Below are positions 1 through 7,470 of a DNA stretch of 37,192 bases, in pieces. The notes beneath the pieces are model-generated. The model did not search any database, was not told the origin of the DNA, and saw nothing but the letters and a program-made list of their open reading frames with translations. Both the position numbers and the translations under genes were made by a program. Location: contig NZ_JPRM01000049.1 in NCBI RefSeq assembly GCF_000737695.1, positions 1 through 37,192 on the forward strand. The letters run 5' to 3'. The stretch's first letter is position 1. Every line of letters begins with the position of its first letter. Source of the stretch: Flavobacterium hydatis (GTDB lineage Bacteria > Bacteroidota > Bacteroidia > Flavobacteriales > Flavobacteriaceae).

Positions 1-761
1 AGAATAATTACAATACCACAAAATATGAATAGTAGCCTATTTAAAGAAAAAATAGATTTAGAGCCCTCAGAATACAACAATTTATTTGGAAACACTTTTT
101 GGGGGATACCAGGAAATTCTAAAGCAATGAAATTTTATCTTCAATTAAATGAAAGAGAAAAAGCTTTGATGTTAAAAGCTAATTATATAAAAATGATAGA
201 AAAAGCCAGAGAAAGAAATTTTAATAAAGCAGCTGATTGTTTACAATGGTGGCTTGACGGAACGGGTTTTACAAAAAACATCGATTTCCATTGGCTTAGG
301 AGTAAGAGTGAAGTTATTACGGCAGAAAATATAAATATTGAACGTTTTGAAAAAGATGATAATTTTAAATTTAGAACTTTTCTTAAAACTTTAAAAGTCG
401 AAGAAAATAAGCCTTATGTAGCTCACTTTGATAAAACTTTTACAGCAGGAATTTTCGGAGAATTATATTATCTTTCAGGCACAAGTACGATAACTTCAAC
501 ATGTAATTTTAATATTACAAAAAGAAAAATCATTTTACCTTATCTGGTACGATAATTCATATTTGGTGGGACAAATATGATTGGCACAACGGAGCTGATG
601 CTTATATCCCTGGATTTGGTTCTGTTAAAGATTCAGATGCCTTATTGGTAGAGAAACATTGTGGAGCAAAACCTTTTAGAATGGAAAGCAAATGGAAACA
701 AACATTCAATAAAACCTTTCAATATACTTCTTCGGGAAATTTAAATCTTAAATTAAAATAA
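1..761 (+). pseudogene. toxin-like protein, 5'-partial and frameshifted
   Basis: The reading frame is open from base 1 (the first ATG is at 25), so the gene probably starts upstream of the window. It runs in one frame to a stop at 553-555. The following sequence is clearly coding in another frame up to a TAA at 759-761. Adding one A to the five-A run at 525-529 joins the two parts into one protein of at least 250 residues. The N-terminal part has a helical stretch and the segment LQWWLDGTGF. The downstream part contains YDWHNGADAYIPGFGSV, then AKPFRMESKWKQTF and a short beta-like tail. This layout recalls C-terminal domains of polymorphic or contact-dependent toxins (DUF6402 is the family I would test first), but I cannot assign a family with certainty. 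A sequencing error in the A run is as possible as real decay. The next gene starts 5 bases after the stop, as in toxin-immunity pairs. Confidence 0.6.
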
Positions 762-765
762 GAAA

Positions 766-1125
766 ATGAAAAAGAAAATATTCATCTCATTAACGGCATT
801 AACTCTTTTATTTTCTGTTTACTATTATTGGCAAAATAGATATGTAGAATTTAAACCTGTTATTCCAGTAGATATAGGACGTACCCTATTTGTTTTCTCT
901 CAAAATGAATTTTACAGAATTGCAGAGCCAAATGAAATCCCACCAGATTTTTATAAAAACATAGAGCCAACTTTAAAAAATTGTGGCATAGATTACATAT
1001 TCAAAAATGGTGTAATATATGCTAAGTATAAGCAAATAAATGATTATGAAACTATTTGGAATTACACTATTAATTCTAAAGATTCTGCTTGGTTTAACAA
1101 AAGAGCTTGGTGGAGAGAAAAGTAA
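766..1125 (+). CDS. small membrane-anchored protein, possible immunity protein
   Basis: This encodes 119 residues. An N-terminal hydrophobic segment at about residues 4-22 follows MKKK and could be a signal anchor, leaving roughly 95 residues in the periplasm or as an anchored domain rich in Tyr, Trp and Asn. No known domain is recognised. It begins 5 bases after the repaired stop of the toxin-like gene, so the two were probably translated together. That position is the main reason to suspect an immunity role, which is inference only. The last residues (AWWREK) lie where a toxin-tail remnant begins in another frame, so the C-terminus may have been altered by recombination. Confidence 0.6.
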   Translation: MKKKIFISLTALTLLFSVYYYWQNRYVEFKPVIPVDIGRTLFVFSQNEFYRIAEPNEIPPDFYKNIEPTLKNCGIDYIFKNGVIYAKYKQINDYETIWNYTINSKDSAWFNKRAWWREK

Positions 1126-1194
1126 ATGGAAACAAAGTTTCGACAAAAGCTTGTTGATTGAAATTACGACCGGCAGCTTAATAAAACTAAAAAA
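1100..1194 (+). pseudogene. remnant of a second toxin C-terminal tail
   Basis: Read in the frame that contains base 1121, this stretch gives SKWKQSFDKS and then ITTGSLIKLKK. The tail of the toxin-like gene at about 685-758 reads SKWKQTFNKT and then TSSGNLNLKLK. The two align over about 25 residues, and the DNA shares an exact 13-base core (aaatggaaacaaa). The remnant has no start and no matching stop, and it overlaps the last codons of the small membrane protein. It is best explained as the leftover 3' end of a tandemly duplicated toxin cassette. The alignment is visible, the history is inferred. Confidence 0.5.
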
Positions 1195-1218
1195 ACCGTT
1201 TCAAATTACGAAACGGTT
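1187..1218 (-). terminator. intrinsic terminator for the peptide genes
   Basis: A perfect 9-bp inverted repeat (1194-1202 with 1210-1218, loop of 7) is followed, on the minus strand, by a run of T made by the A-run at 1187-1195. It lies just past the stop of the last peptide gene. Confidence 0.75.
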
Positions 1219-1241
1219 CTATAATCTATTTTATATATTTA

Positions 1242-1481
1242 TTAGCACCCAACTACACTTCCATCTCCCAAAAGTGTTGGTAAACAAGGTACTTCTTCAG
1301 GTCCAATACATGGATAATTAGGATAATCTGAAGGATTAACACCCGGACCAGAAGGTGCCCAGTCTCCATCAGAACATCTAGCTACAGGTTTCGGATCATT
1401 ATAACCTTTACCCACAATACTTTTTTGTTGATTTTTGTTTAGTAATTCTACTCCATTCAAATTTAAAATTGTTTTTAACAT
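1242..1481 (-). CDS. four-Cys secreted peptide precursor, copy 1
   Basis: This encodes 79 residues. Residues 1-26 form a leader (MLKTILNLNGVELLNKNQQK, then SIVGKG) that resembles the double-glycine-type leaders of Bacteroidota peptide precursors, with GKG in place of GG. The predicted mature part has Cys at 36, 58, 66 and 79, the last residue being Cys. It shares CSDG-x-WAP and YPNYPC with the two paralogues upstream. Glycine, proline and aspartate are abundant and no membrane segment is present. A bacteriocin-like, signalling or RiPP-type peptide exported by a C39-peptidase ABC transporter is the most natural guess, but neither a transporter nor a modifying enzyme is visible here. This is the most divergent copy and the last of the series. 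Function unknown. Confidence 0.75.
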   Translation of the reverse strand: MLKTILNLNGVELLNKNQQKSIVGKGYNDPKPVARCSDGDWAPSGPGVNPSDYPNYPCIGPEEVPCLPTLLGDGSVVGC

Positions 1482-1547
1482 CGTAATTTAAATTATAAAA
1501 TTTTTAAAATTATCAATCATTTTGAGTCCATTGATTTTTAGACTTTT
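1482..1547 (-). repeat. conserved upstream block, copy 1
   Basis: This about 65-bp AT-rich block directly precedes the start codon of peptide gene 1. It shares with copies 2 and 3 the stretch cattttgagtccattgattt and the flanking ttagacttt. It was probably duplicated with the gene and carries its expression signals. I could not place the TAnnTTTG box of flavobacterial promoters in it. Confidence 0.75.
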
Positions 1548-1566
1548 TAAATATAGAAGATTTTAT

Positions 1567-1803
1567 TTAGCACTCCGTTACGGTACCATCAGCATGAAAA
1601 GTTGGCAAACAAGGTACTGGTCCTTCCACATCAATACATGGATAATTAGGATAAGTGGCTTGCGTAGCACCAGCCGGTGCCCAATTTCCATCAGAACATT
1701 TACCAACTTGTCCTGGTCCATTTTGACCTTTGCCGATAATGTTTTTTTGTTGATTTTTACTTAGCAATTCTACTCCATTTAAATTCAAAATTGTTTTTAA
1801 CAT
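1567..1803 (-). CDS. four-Cys secreted peptide precursor, copy 2
   Basis: This encodes 78 residues with the same leader as its neighbours (two to three substitutions, ending IIGKG at residue 26). Its Cys residues are at 36, 56, 65 and 78, again with a terminal Cys. The core CSDGNWAPAG, the YPNYPC motif and PCLPT are shared with copy 1. The tail after the third Cys (residues 66-77) is specific to this copy. The start is fixed by the invariant leader and by the conserved block immediately upstream. Leader DNA and upstream block match copy 3 almost base for base while the mature part differs, which indicates duplication followed by change in the mature peptide. No function can be assigned beyond a probable exported peptide. 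Confidence 0.75.
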   Translation of the reverse strand: MLKTILNLNGVELLSKNQQKNIIGKGQNGPGQVGKCSDGNWAPAGATQATYPNYPCIDVEGPVPCLPTFHADGTVTEC

Positions 1804-1868
1804 ACTAACTTAAATTATAAATTTTTTAAATTCACCAATCATTTTGAGTCCATTGATTTTTAGACTTT
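1804..1868 (-). repeat. conserved upstream block, copy 2
   Basis: This block is nearly identical to copy 3 (2144-2208) and very similar to copy 1. It lies directly before the start of peptide gene 2. Likely a duplicated promoter and leader region. Confidence 0.8.
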
Positions 1869-1900
1869 AAGAAGTGCTTCTATTTAATTAAATAATATGA

Positions 1901-2143
1901 TTAACAAATTACCGGAGGTGCAAAATCATCTAAAGGGTCTGGACAAAGTGAAACCACTTTGCCTGGTATATCTGCACATGGATAATTAGGATAATTGGCT
2001 TTTGTTGCTCCTGGAGGTGCCCAATTACCATCTGAACATCTAGGAGCAGTTCCAGATCCACTTTGTCCTTTACCGACAATGTTTTTTTGTTGATTTTTAC
2101 TTAGCAATTCTACTCCATTTAAATTCAAAATTGTTTTTAACAT
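1901..2143 (-). CDS. four-Cys secreted peptide precursor, copy 3
   Basis: This encodes 80 residues and is the first of the three genes in the direction of transcription. The leader is identical to that of copy 2 except at one residue, ending IVGKG at residue 26. Cys residues lie at 36, 56, 67 and 80, with Cys last. The spacing between the second and third Cys is longer (10 residues against 7-8), and the tail PDPLDDFAPPVI is unlike the other copies. CSDGNWAP and YPNYPC are kept. The four cysteines could form two disulfides, or be targets of thioether chemistry if a modifying enzyme exists elsewhere. No dedicated exporter, immunity gene or enzyme is adjacent. Function unknown. Confidence 0.75.
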   Translation of the reverse strand: MLKTILNLNGVELLSKNQQKNIVGKGQSGSGTAPRCSDGNWAPPGATKANYPNYPCADIPGKVVSLCPDPLDDFAPPVIC

Positions 2144-2208
2144 ACTAACTTAAATTATAAATTTTTTAAATTCATCAATCATTTTGAGTCCATTGATTTT
2201 TAGACTTT
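2144..2208 (-). repeat. conserved upstream block, copy 3
   Basis: This is the third copy of the about 65-bp block and directly precedes peptide gene 3. The further upstream stretch to 2323 is AT-rich and shows no fourth copy, so transcription of the series may begin here, or separately at each block. Confidence 0.8.
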
Positions 2209-2323
2209 TAAATAACTAAATATAGGAAATTACTTTTAAATAGAAACGCTTTTTTATGCAAATTATCGCATAAAAAAATAAAAAAAACTGACTTTATTTT
2301 GCGGCAACAAATAACTATAATTC

Positions 2324-2361
2324 AAAAAAAAAGCAGCAAACTTACGCTTGCTGCTTTTTTT
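2324..2361 (-). terminator. intrinsic terminator after the YD-repeat-like lipoprotein gene
   Basis: Arms at about 2325-2338 and 2348-2361 form a stem with core aagcagcaa/ttgctgctt, extended by A:T pairs, with a 9-base loop and T-runs on both sides. It separates the lipoprotein gene from the peptide genes. Confidence 0.8.
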
Positions 2362-2426
2362 AAAAATTGACTTGTATAAAATTAATTCTCTATTCTCTTT
2401 TTAGAATTAAACTTAAAGATTTTATA

Positions 2427-3209
2427 CTAGTATGTATATTCAAAAGTTTCTCCACCACTAACTTTTTTCGTCAAGAAGTTGTTAGCATCATAAGTGTTCT
2501 CATAGATATGAGTTCCTACAATCGTCTCTCCTTCTTTTTCTGTTAGTTTACTAAAATTATTTACTGTATTAACTTCCTGATCAAAAGCTTCAGAATCTAA
2601 TAATTGTGTAAATCCTAAAATATTTTTGAATGGATTATTTTTAGTATCGTACTCTATTAAATTAGTACTATCATTAAATTCAACTTTAACTACATTTCCA
2701 TTAGTATCTAAAGTAAATATACTCGATGAATCTAATGTTTCTACTTGATCTGTACTAATTAAAAAAGTAGCAGTCGAAATTGTTCCGTTTGCATTATAAG
2801 TATAGTCTTTTCTTCTCTTAGAAGAATTACCAGCTGGAGTTTCTAGATAAGATTTTAGTTTATTGTTTTCATAAGTAAAAACCGTAGTTGTAACTAATAC
2901 ATTTTCTTCATAATATTCGGTTTTGGTAATTAAATTACCTGTATAGGTAAATAAAGTTTTATGACCTGCATCGGATACAAGACTTACGATTTTATTTTCA
3001 TCATAAGTATAGGTACTAGTCGAATTATCTTCTGAATGAGTTGTTGATGTATACTTCTCTGTTTTAGGTAAAATAACTGTTTCAACTGTCGGAATAATTG
3101 GAATGGTAGGAATATCAGAAATTGCAGAAGTAGCATTGTCATCTCCATCATTAGAGCAAGAAGTAAGCACAAAACTTGTAGCACAAAATAAAAGTAAGAG
3201 TTTTTTCAT
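2427..3209 (-). CDS. YD-repeat-like lipoprotein
   Basis: This encodes 260 residues. A signal peptide with lipobox LTSC (Cys18) is followed by SNDGDDN, an acidic stretch resembling the lipoprotein export signal that sends lipoproteins to the cell surface in Bacteroidota. From about residue 55 onward the protein is made of short beta repeats of the form TYTYDENKI, FTYENNKLKSY, YTYNANGTI and YENTYDANNFL. These resemble single YD/RHS-type strands. Such small lipoproteins are common in Flavobacterium and have no known function. Nothing links it to the peptide genes except position, and a terminator separates them. Confidence 0.75.
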   Translation of the reverse strand: MKKLLLLFCATSFVLTSCSNDGDDNATSAISDIPTIPIIPTVETVILPKTEKYTSTTHSEDNSTSTYTYDENKIVSLVSDAGHKTLFTYTGNLITKTEYYEENVLVTTTVFTYENNKLKSYLETPAGNSSKRRKDYTYNANGTISTATFLISTDQVETLDSSSIFTLDTNGNVVKVEFNDSTNLIEYDTKNNPFKNILGFTQLLDSEAFDQEVNTVNNFSKLTEKEGETIVGTHIYENTYDANNFLTKKVSGGETFEYTY

Positions 3210-3233
3210 TGGTATTTGGGTTTAAATTTTCTG

Positions 3234-3241
3234 CAAATTTA
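3234..3241 (-). promoter_or_regulatory. possible -7 promoter element for the lipoprotein gene
   Basis: The minus strand reads TAAATTTG, matching the TAnnTTTG -7 box of Bacteroidota housekeeping promoters. It lies 25-32 bases before the start codon. No -33 TTG element was found at the right distance and the DNA is AT-rich, so this is tentative. Confidence 0.3.
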
Positions 3242-3407
3242 TAATAATATTCGTGATAATATATTTGTTTGTTTCATGTTTTAAACTGTATCTCTTTTTT
3301 ATTTTTTCTGCTATTAAATCAATATTCTAATTCAATTATTACAAATAAAATCGATTAATAGATTATAGATTTATTCCGAGAGTTTTGATTTCACTTTCAA
3401 CACTTAT

Positions 3408-3620
3408 CTAAATTCTCTTTGACAAAATAAAAAGCACTATAAGTAAGATTACTAGAAAAAAAACTGAATTAGGATTTGCGAAATTTATTGTCCAGCCTAA
3501 TTGTTTTATCCTTTTTGGTGGGAGTATTCTTTTATCTTCTTTATTGTAATAAAAAATACCCCATATCCAATTTGATGGATCTTGATGCCACTTGTCTTTT
3601 GTTTCTTTACTTGGTTCCAT
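3408..3620 (-). CDS. DUF5808 domain membrane protein
   Basis: This encodes 70 residues. Residues 11-50 match the DUF5808 pattern: DPSNWIWGIFYYN, then an acidic/basic pair and a KR-containing turn, then GWTINFANPNS. One hydrophobic helix at about residues 51-67 precedes a basic C-terminus. DUF5808 proteins are small membrane-associated proteins of unknown function, often found as C-terminal modules of larger membrane proteins or alone. It stands alone here, downstream of the terminator of the nutrient-import operon, and is probably transcribed separately. Confidence 0.75.
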   Translation of the reverse strand: MEPSKETKDKWHQDPSNWIWGIFYYNKEDKRILPPKRIKQLGWTINFANPNSVFFLVILLIVLFILSKRI

Positions 3621-3649
3621 AATTTATTAGATATTAATTTTTTACACAT

Positions 3650-3683
3650 AAAAAAAGGACTATCTTTTTATGACAGCCCTTTT
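3650..3683 (-). terminator. intrinsic terminator of the SusCD operon
   Basis: On the minus strand aaaagggctgtc pairs with gatagtcctttt (12 bp, two G:U pairs) around a 7-base loop and is followed by a T-run. It lies 17 bases past the stop of the DUF4302 gene. Confidence 0.75.
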
Positions 3684-3700
3684 GTTTTTTTTGCATTTAA

Positions 3701-5053
3701 CTATTGAAAAGCATAAGTTGCTAATCTGAAATTACTAGCAGCTGAAGTAAAAGTATAAACATTATTAGGTACTCCTCCTAGTTTGTACGTTTCTTTCTTA
3801 AAGTATAAACCTTTTGGATTTGTTAATTCCTGATCAAATTTCTTCAATAATGCTGGTTCTGGAATAAGTGCTGTAGCAGTTTGCCAAGAAATATGCTTAA
3901 GGACAATTGTTTTATTTACTGCATCCTCAACAACTTCTACATTATGATATAGTGTCGCTTTTCCTCCTGTGAAGGTATATACTATATACGTACTTCCTGC
4001 ATCATTGAATTGAAATTGAACTCTGTTTACCTTTTGTGCTGCAGGTAAACTAGCATTAATTTCATTCAATAACGTTTTGCATAAAAGAGAATTTCCTGCC
4101 GTATTACTCAAATACTGTGCAATGTATCCAAATGCTGTTGCTGGTTGTCCATCTAAAATAATTTTATAATCATCTGTTAAAACTAATGGTTTTGTAGTAT
4201 ACTTAATAGTAGCAGATACTCCATTTGTTCCTGTTGCTGTAAAGCTACCATCTAAATCATTATAAACAAACTCCGATAAGGCTTGGCCTTTAATCTCAAT
4301 AGCAGGGCTTACTATCATTCCTGTTGCAGAATAACCAACACCTACATTATAACTTTCAGAAAAACCTGCTGTAATCGGATCTGCAGTAGCAAAACGAGTA
4401 ACATCATCAAAATTAAAATCAAACTGACGTACAGTTGATCCGTCATTTGTTTCTAATAATCTAAAAAGTGGGCGTGTATTTGCACCAATTACATTCTGCT
4501 CCATTGTAGTATTAAGTGGCAAATTATCCCAATCTGCAGCTGTAGCTTTTACAAAACGTAATTCTATAGACTTTCTGTTGGTTCTAAAGATAATATCTCC
4601 TTTATCTTCTCCATAAAATAAAAACTGAAAATCTCCTAGATATCCTTGTCCTTTCAACTCTTCGGTTGGATATGATTTTGAATCAGACAAAAGATGTATT
4701 CTGTTGGCAGTAGTAAAAACAACACTTACAGTGCTCCCTAATTGAATCTCGTATTGACTATCATATTTTTTTGTATCACTATCAAAATCTGATGCCATTG
4801 TTACTTTTCCTCCAGGAGAAAATTTAAACAAATGAGTATATCCGCCCAGTTGCGTATTATCTGTAAAATAAACAGCTTTCCATCCATACTCTGATGAAAG
4901 TAATAAATCATCTAATTTTTTAGACTGAGCATTTATTCTTGCAGTAGGCGTTTGATCAAATTTTTCCTCAGTATCACCGTTGTTACTGCAAGCAACTAAT
5001 TGAATTGCTACAAAAGCAACAATTAGCAACTTATATAAATATTTTATTTTCAT
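3701..5053 (-). CDS. DUF4302 domain lipoprotein
   Basis: This encodes 450 residues. The lipobox LVAC (Cys22) is followed by SNNGDTEE, an acidic surface-export type signal. The body matches the DUF4302 family: an N-terminal segment reading LLSSEYGWKAVYFTD (about residues 50-65), then a beta-rich domain with YLGDFQFLFYGEDKGDI and a long C-terminal part. DUF4302 lipoproteins are usually encoded next to SusC/SusD-type importers and may contribute to surface capture of the substrate. It is the last gene of the operon, 43 bases after the metallohydrolase gene and before a strong terminator. Its biochemical role is not known. Confidence 0.8.
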   Translation of the reverse strand: MKIKYLYKLLIVAFVAIQLVACSNNGDTEEKFDQTPTARINAQSKKLDDLLLSSEYGWKAVYFTDNTQLGGYTHLFKFSPGGKVTMASDFDSDTKKYDSQYEIQLGSTVSVVFTTANRIHLLSDSKSYPTEELKGQGYLGDFQFLFYGEDKGDIIFRTNRKSIELRFVKATAADWDNLPLNTTMEQNVIGANTRPLFRLLETNDGSTVRQFDFNFDDVTRFATADPITAGFSESYNVGVGYSATGMIVSPAIEIKGQALSEFVYNDLDGSFTATGTNGVSATIKYTTKPLVLTDDYKIILDGQPATAFGYIAQYLSNTAGNSLLCKTLLNEINASLPAAQKVNRVQFQFNDAGSTYIVYTFTGGKATLYHNVEVVEDAVNKTIVLKHISWQTATALIPEPALLKKFDQELTNPKGLYFKKETYKLGGVPNNVYTFTSAASNFRLATYAFQ

Positions 5054-5096
5054 AATGTTTTTTTAAGTTAAAGTTTCGAACTTAATATTGTAATTA

Positions 5097-5963
5097 CTAT
5101 TTATTAGAAATTACAATTGTAGTATTTTTTTCTGCCTCATCTCTTAATGCATAGAAATCCATATCAAAAGCATCTTTAAAATACTTAACCACAATAGCTT
5201 CCTTCTTTTTAATATCTTCTTTAGCTTTTGCACTTTTTATACCTGCTAAAATAGCGGCATATTCTGCTTTAGTACTAATTAAGATTATAGAAGCTGTTTC
5301 TGCAAAATCTTCAACAATATTATTTCTTGCATAACTTGTTATAAAACCTAATTCTCTCGATGTAGATTCTGCTTCTAAATGCCAGGTTGCTGTATATCCT
5401 GAAGGAGTTATTTTACCCCAAGCTTGCTCATCAAATGGTTTAGTCTGGTTTAAAATATGAACATACTCATGCTGAATTGTATGGATAAACTCTGAAACTA
5501 TTGCACGATTTTGTTTATTGATATAATCTACTTCAAAAAGAGTAATTCTTTGTCCCCCTTCTGCAATACCTAATGTTCTGGTACCATTGTCATTCATATT
5601 TACTCCACCAACTAAAACAACTTCTCTTGGTGCAATTTTCTTAACAAAATCTGCTCCACCAATAGTTGCATAACTTTCCAACCATATTTGTTTAACAATT
5701 TCTAAAGCTGGCTGTACTTTATCGATAGTTGGAGGAAATAAAAATCTGCTATTATCAACAGTATTCTGATTCCATTTGTATCGAGCGTTAATATTGTACG
5801 GATTAAGGTAATTTGTAGTAATCCATTTATCTAATTCTGTTTGAACAGGCTGAGTAAAATCTAACTGACTCTCACCTGGTTGATCCTCGTGAGCGCAACC
5901 TGAAAAAATCATAACTACTCCTGCAATTAATGCTAATTTTTTATATTGGTTTAATATTTTCAT
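5097..5963 (-). CDS. import-associated zinc metallohydrolase lipoprotein
   Basis: This encodes 288 residues with lipobox FSGC (Cys23). Residues 165-169 are HEYVH, a zincin HExxH site with catalytic Glu166. A plausible third zinc ligand is Glu222 in EDFAETAS. This combination fits the family of substrate import-associated zinc metallohydrolase lipoproteins (TIGR04549), found beside SusC/SusD pairs and DUF4302 proteins as here. It probably sits on the outer membrane and cleaves a peptide or other bond in the imported substrate. The substrate is not known. The absence of glycoside hydrolases in the locus argues against a standard polysaccharide locus. The gap to susD is 19 bases, consistent with one transcript. 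Confidence 0.85.
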   Translation of the reverse strand: MKILNQYKKLALIAGVVMIFSGCAHEDQPGESQLDFTQPVQTELDKWITTNYLNPYNINARYKWNQNTVDNSRFLFPPTIDKVQPALEIVKQIWLESYATIGGADFVKKIAPREVVLVGGVNMNDNGTRTLGIAEGGQRITLFEVDYINKQNRAIVSEFIHTIQHEYVHILNQTKPFDEQAWGKITPSGYTATWHLEAESTSRELGFITSYARNNIVEDFAETASIILISTKAEYAAILAGIKSAKAKEDIKKKEAIVVKYFKDAFDMDFYALRDEAEKNTTIVISNK

Positions 5964-5982
5964 AATACTTTATATTAAGTTT

Positions 5983-7458
5983 TTATCTTGGATTTCTTTC
6001 AACTCCGTTGCTCGATGCACTTAGAGGTATTTGTAACGCTCTACGTTTATCATCTTTAACTAATGTGTTTGACGGGCTATTGAAAATATCATGCTTCACT
6101 ACAAGATTAAAACGTTTCACATCAAACCATCTCATACCTTCATGAATAAATTCTCTTCTTTTAGCCTCAGCGATAGCTTTTACATACGATGTCTGCACTG
6201 GAGTCATAGTATAAAATGGCGTATACTCATCGGCAATTACTGGGTATTTAGCAACAATTTTTGCCTCTGTTAACTTATCAGTTGCAGCATTATAGGCCTT
6301 TGTTCTCATTCCTAAAAAGAATTCTAACTCTGTATTTGCTTCAGCAATTCTGTTAGACATAACAAGCGCTTCAATTCTGTTTAAATAAAACTCATCATTA
6401 GATAAAAGTACTGTCCCTAAATAAGGTTCTCCAATCGCAGCTGTTAGGTTAGTATACTTGAAATATTCTTTGTACTTAGGACGGAAATCTGTCTTACTGT
6501 TATAAGAGTATGTAGTATAATACCAAGCTTTGTTATATATATTTGTTGCGTTCCCAAAAATTTCAATAGCTTGATTTGAACCTAAATAAAATCTATTTTG
6601 TTGAGTCGCTCTAGAATAAATAGAATAAGATGAAACTACTAATAAGTTTGTAGGATGTTCTGCTTTTGCATAATCGATAAACTGTACGTTTGGATCTAAA
6701 CTTGTATATGCTAAATAATCTCTGATTTTTCCAGCAGGTTTTGATCCTAATCCTTCTGTAACCTCTAATACTTTAGCCCAGTCCCCTTTTATAAGATAAA
6801 AACGGCTTGCAAATGCTTTTCCTGCTTCTCTATTAAAATGAAACTTTGGTTCTTTATACTCGTTTGTTACATATTTTAAACCTTCTTCTATATCTTGTTG
6901 AATGAAATCATAAACTTCTGCAACAGTATTTCTTGTATATTTTTTAATTAATACTTCTTCTGGTTCGTTTACGTACGGAATACCTAAATCAGTAGCTGCA
7001 GTAGCTGGATTATATCTGTTAGACCAAAATGTTACTAACATAAAATGTGAATACGCTCTAGCTAATAATGCTTCTCCTCTTTGAGCATTCATATTAGCAG
7101 GATATCCTTGTTGTGCAATAGCTTGTAATGCTTTATTAGCGTGCGCAATAGCTCTGTAACATGCATCCCAATAGTTTGCCTGAGTATCTACATTGGTTTC
7201 ATCCTGCATTTGCCAATTATAGTTCTGCAAGTTTTTAGGTAATGTCTCTACTAATCTTCCATCAGTAACGTTATCAGACATTGTTTCGGCAAAATCCATA
7301 TAAGTTCCACCCACTGGATATGCATTTACCAATAATTCTGATATTTTTTCTGGAGTATCTATTTGTGTTCTGTTATCTGGTGTTTCCGAAAGAAACTCAT
7401 CACAACTACTAATACTAAATAGTAATACTAGTGATAACGCTATTTTTATATTTTTCAT
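5983..7458 (-). CDS. SusD/RagB-family outer-membrane lipoprotein
   Basis: This encodes 491 residues with lipobox SISSC (Cys19) followed by DEFLSETPDNRT, a start typical of SusD/RagB proteins. The N-terminal half has the TPR-like helices of the family (YWDACYRAIAHANKAL; RGEALLARAYSHFMLVTFW). The C-terminal half includes AKRREFIHEGMRWFDVKRFN, a hallmark of the SusD C-terminal region. It caps the SusC barrel on the cell surface and binds the substrate before import. It lies 12 bases after susC, so the two are co-translated. Substrate unknown. Confidence 0.93.
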   Translation of the reverse strand: MKNIKIALSLVLLFSISSCDEFLSETPDNRTQIDTPEKISELLVNAYPVGGTYMDFAETMSDNVTDGRLVETLPKNLQNYNWQMQDETNVDTQANYWDACYRAIAHANKALQAIAQQGYPANMNAQRGEALLARAYSHFMLVTFWSNRYNPATAATDLGIPYVNEPEEVLIKKYTRNTVAEVYDFIQQDIEEGLKYVTNEYKEPKFHFNREAGKAFASRFYLIKGDWAKVLEVTEGLGSKPAGKIRDYLAYTSLDPNVQFIDYAKAEHPTNLLVVSSYSIYSRATQQNRFYLGSNQAIEIFGNATNIYNKAWYYTTYSYNSKTDFRPKYKEYFKYTNLTAAIGEPYLGTVLLSNDEFYLNRIEALVMSNRIAEANTELEFFLGMRTKAYNAATDKLTEAKIVAKYPVIADEYTPFYTMTPVQTSYVKAIAEAKRREFIHEGMRWFDVKRFNLVVKHDIFNSPSNTLVKDDKRRALQIPLSASSNGVERNPR

Positions 7459-7470
7459 AAATTAATGATA

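Noticed and set aside
1522..1764. 80-residue open frame on the plus strand across peptide gene 2
   Set aside because: Antisense shadow of the peptide gene; the conserved leader, start and spacing support only the minus-strand reading.
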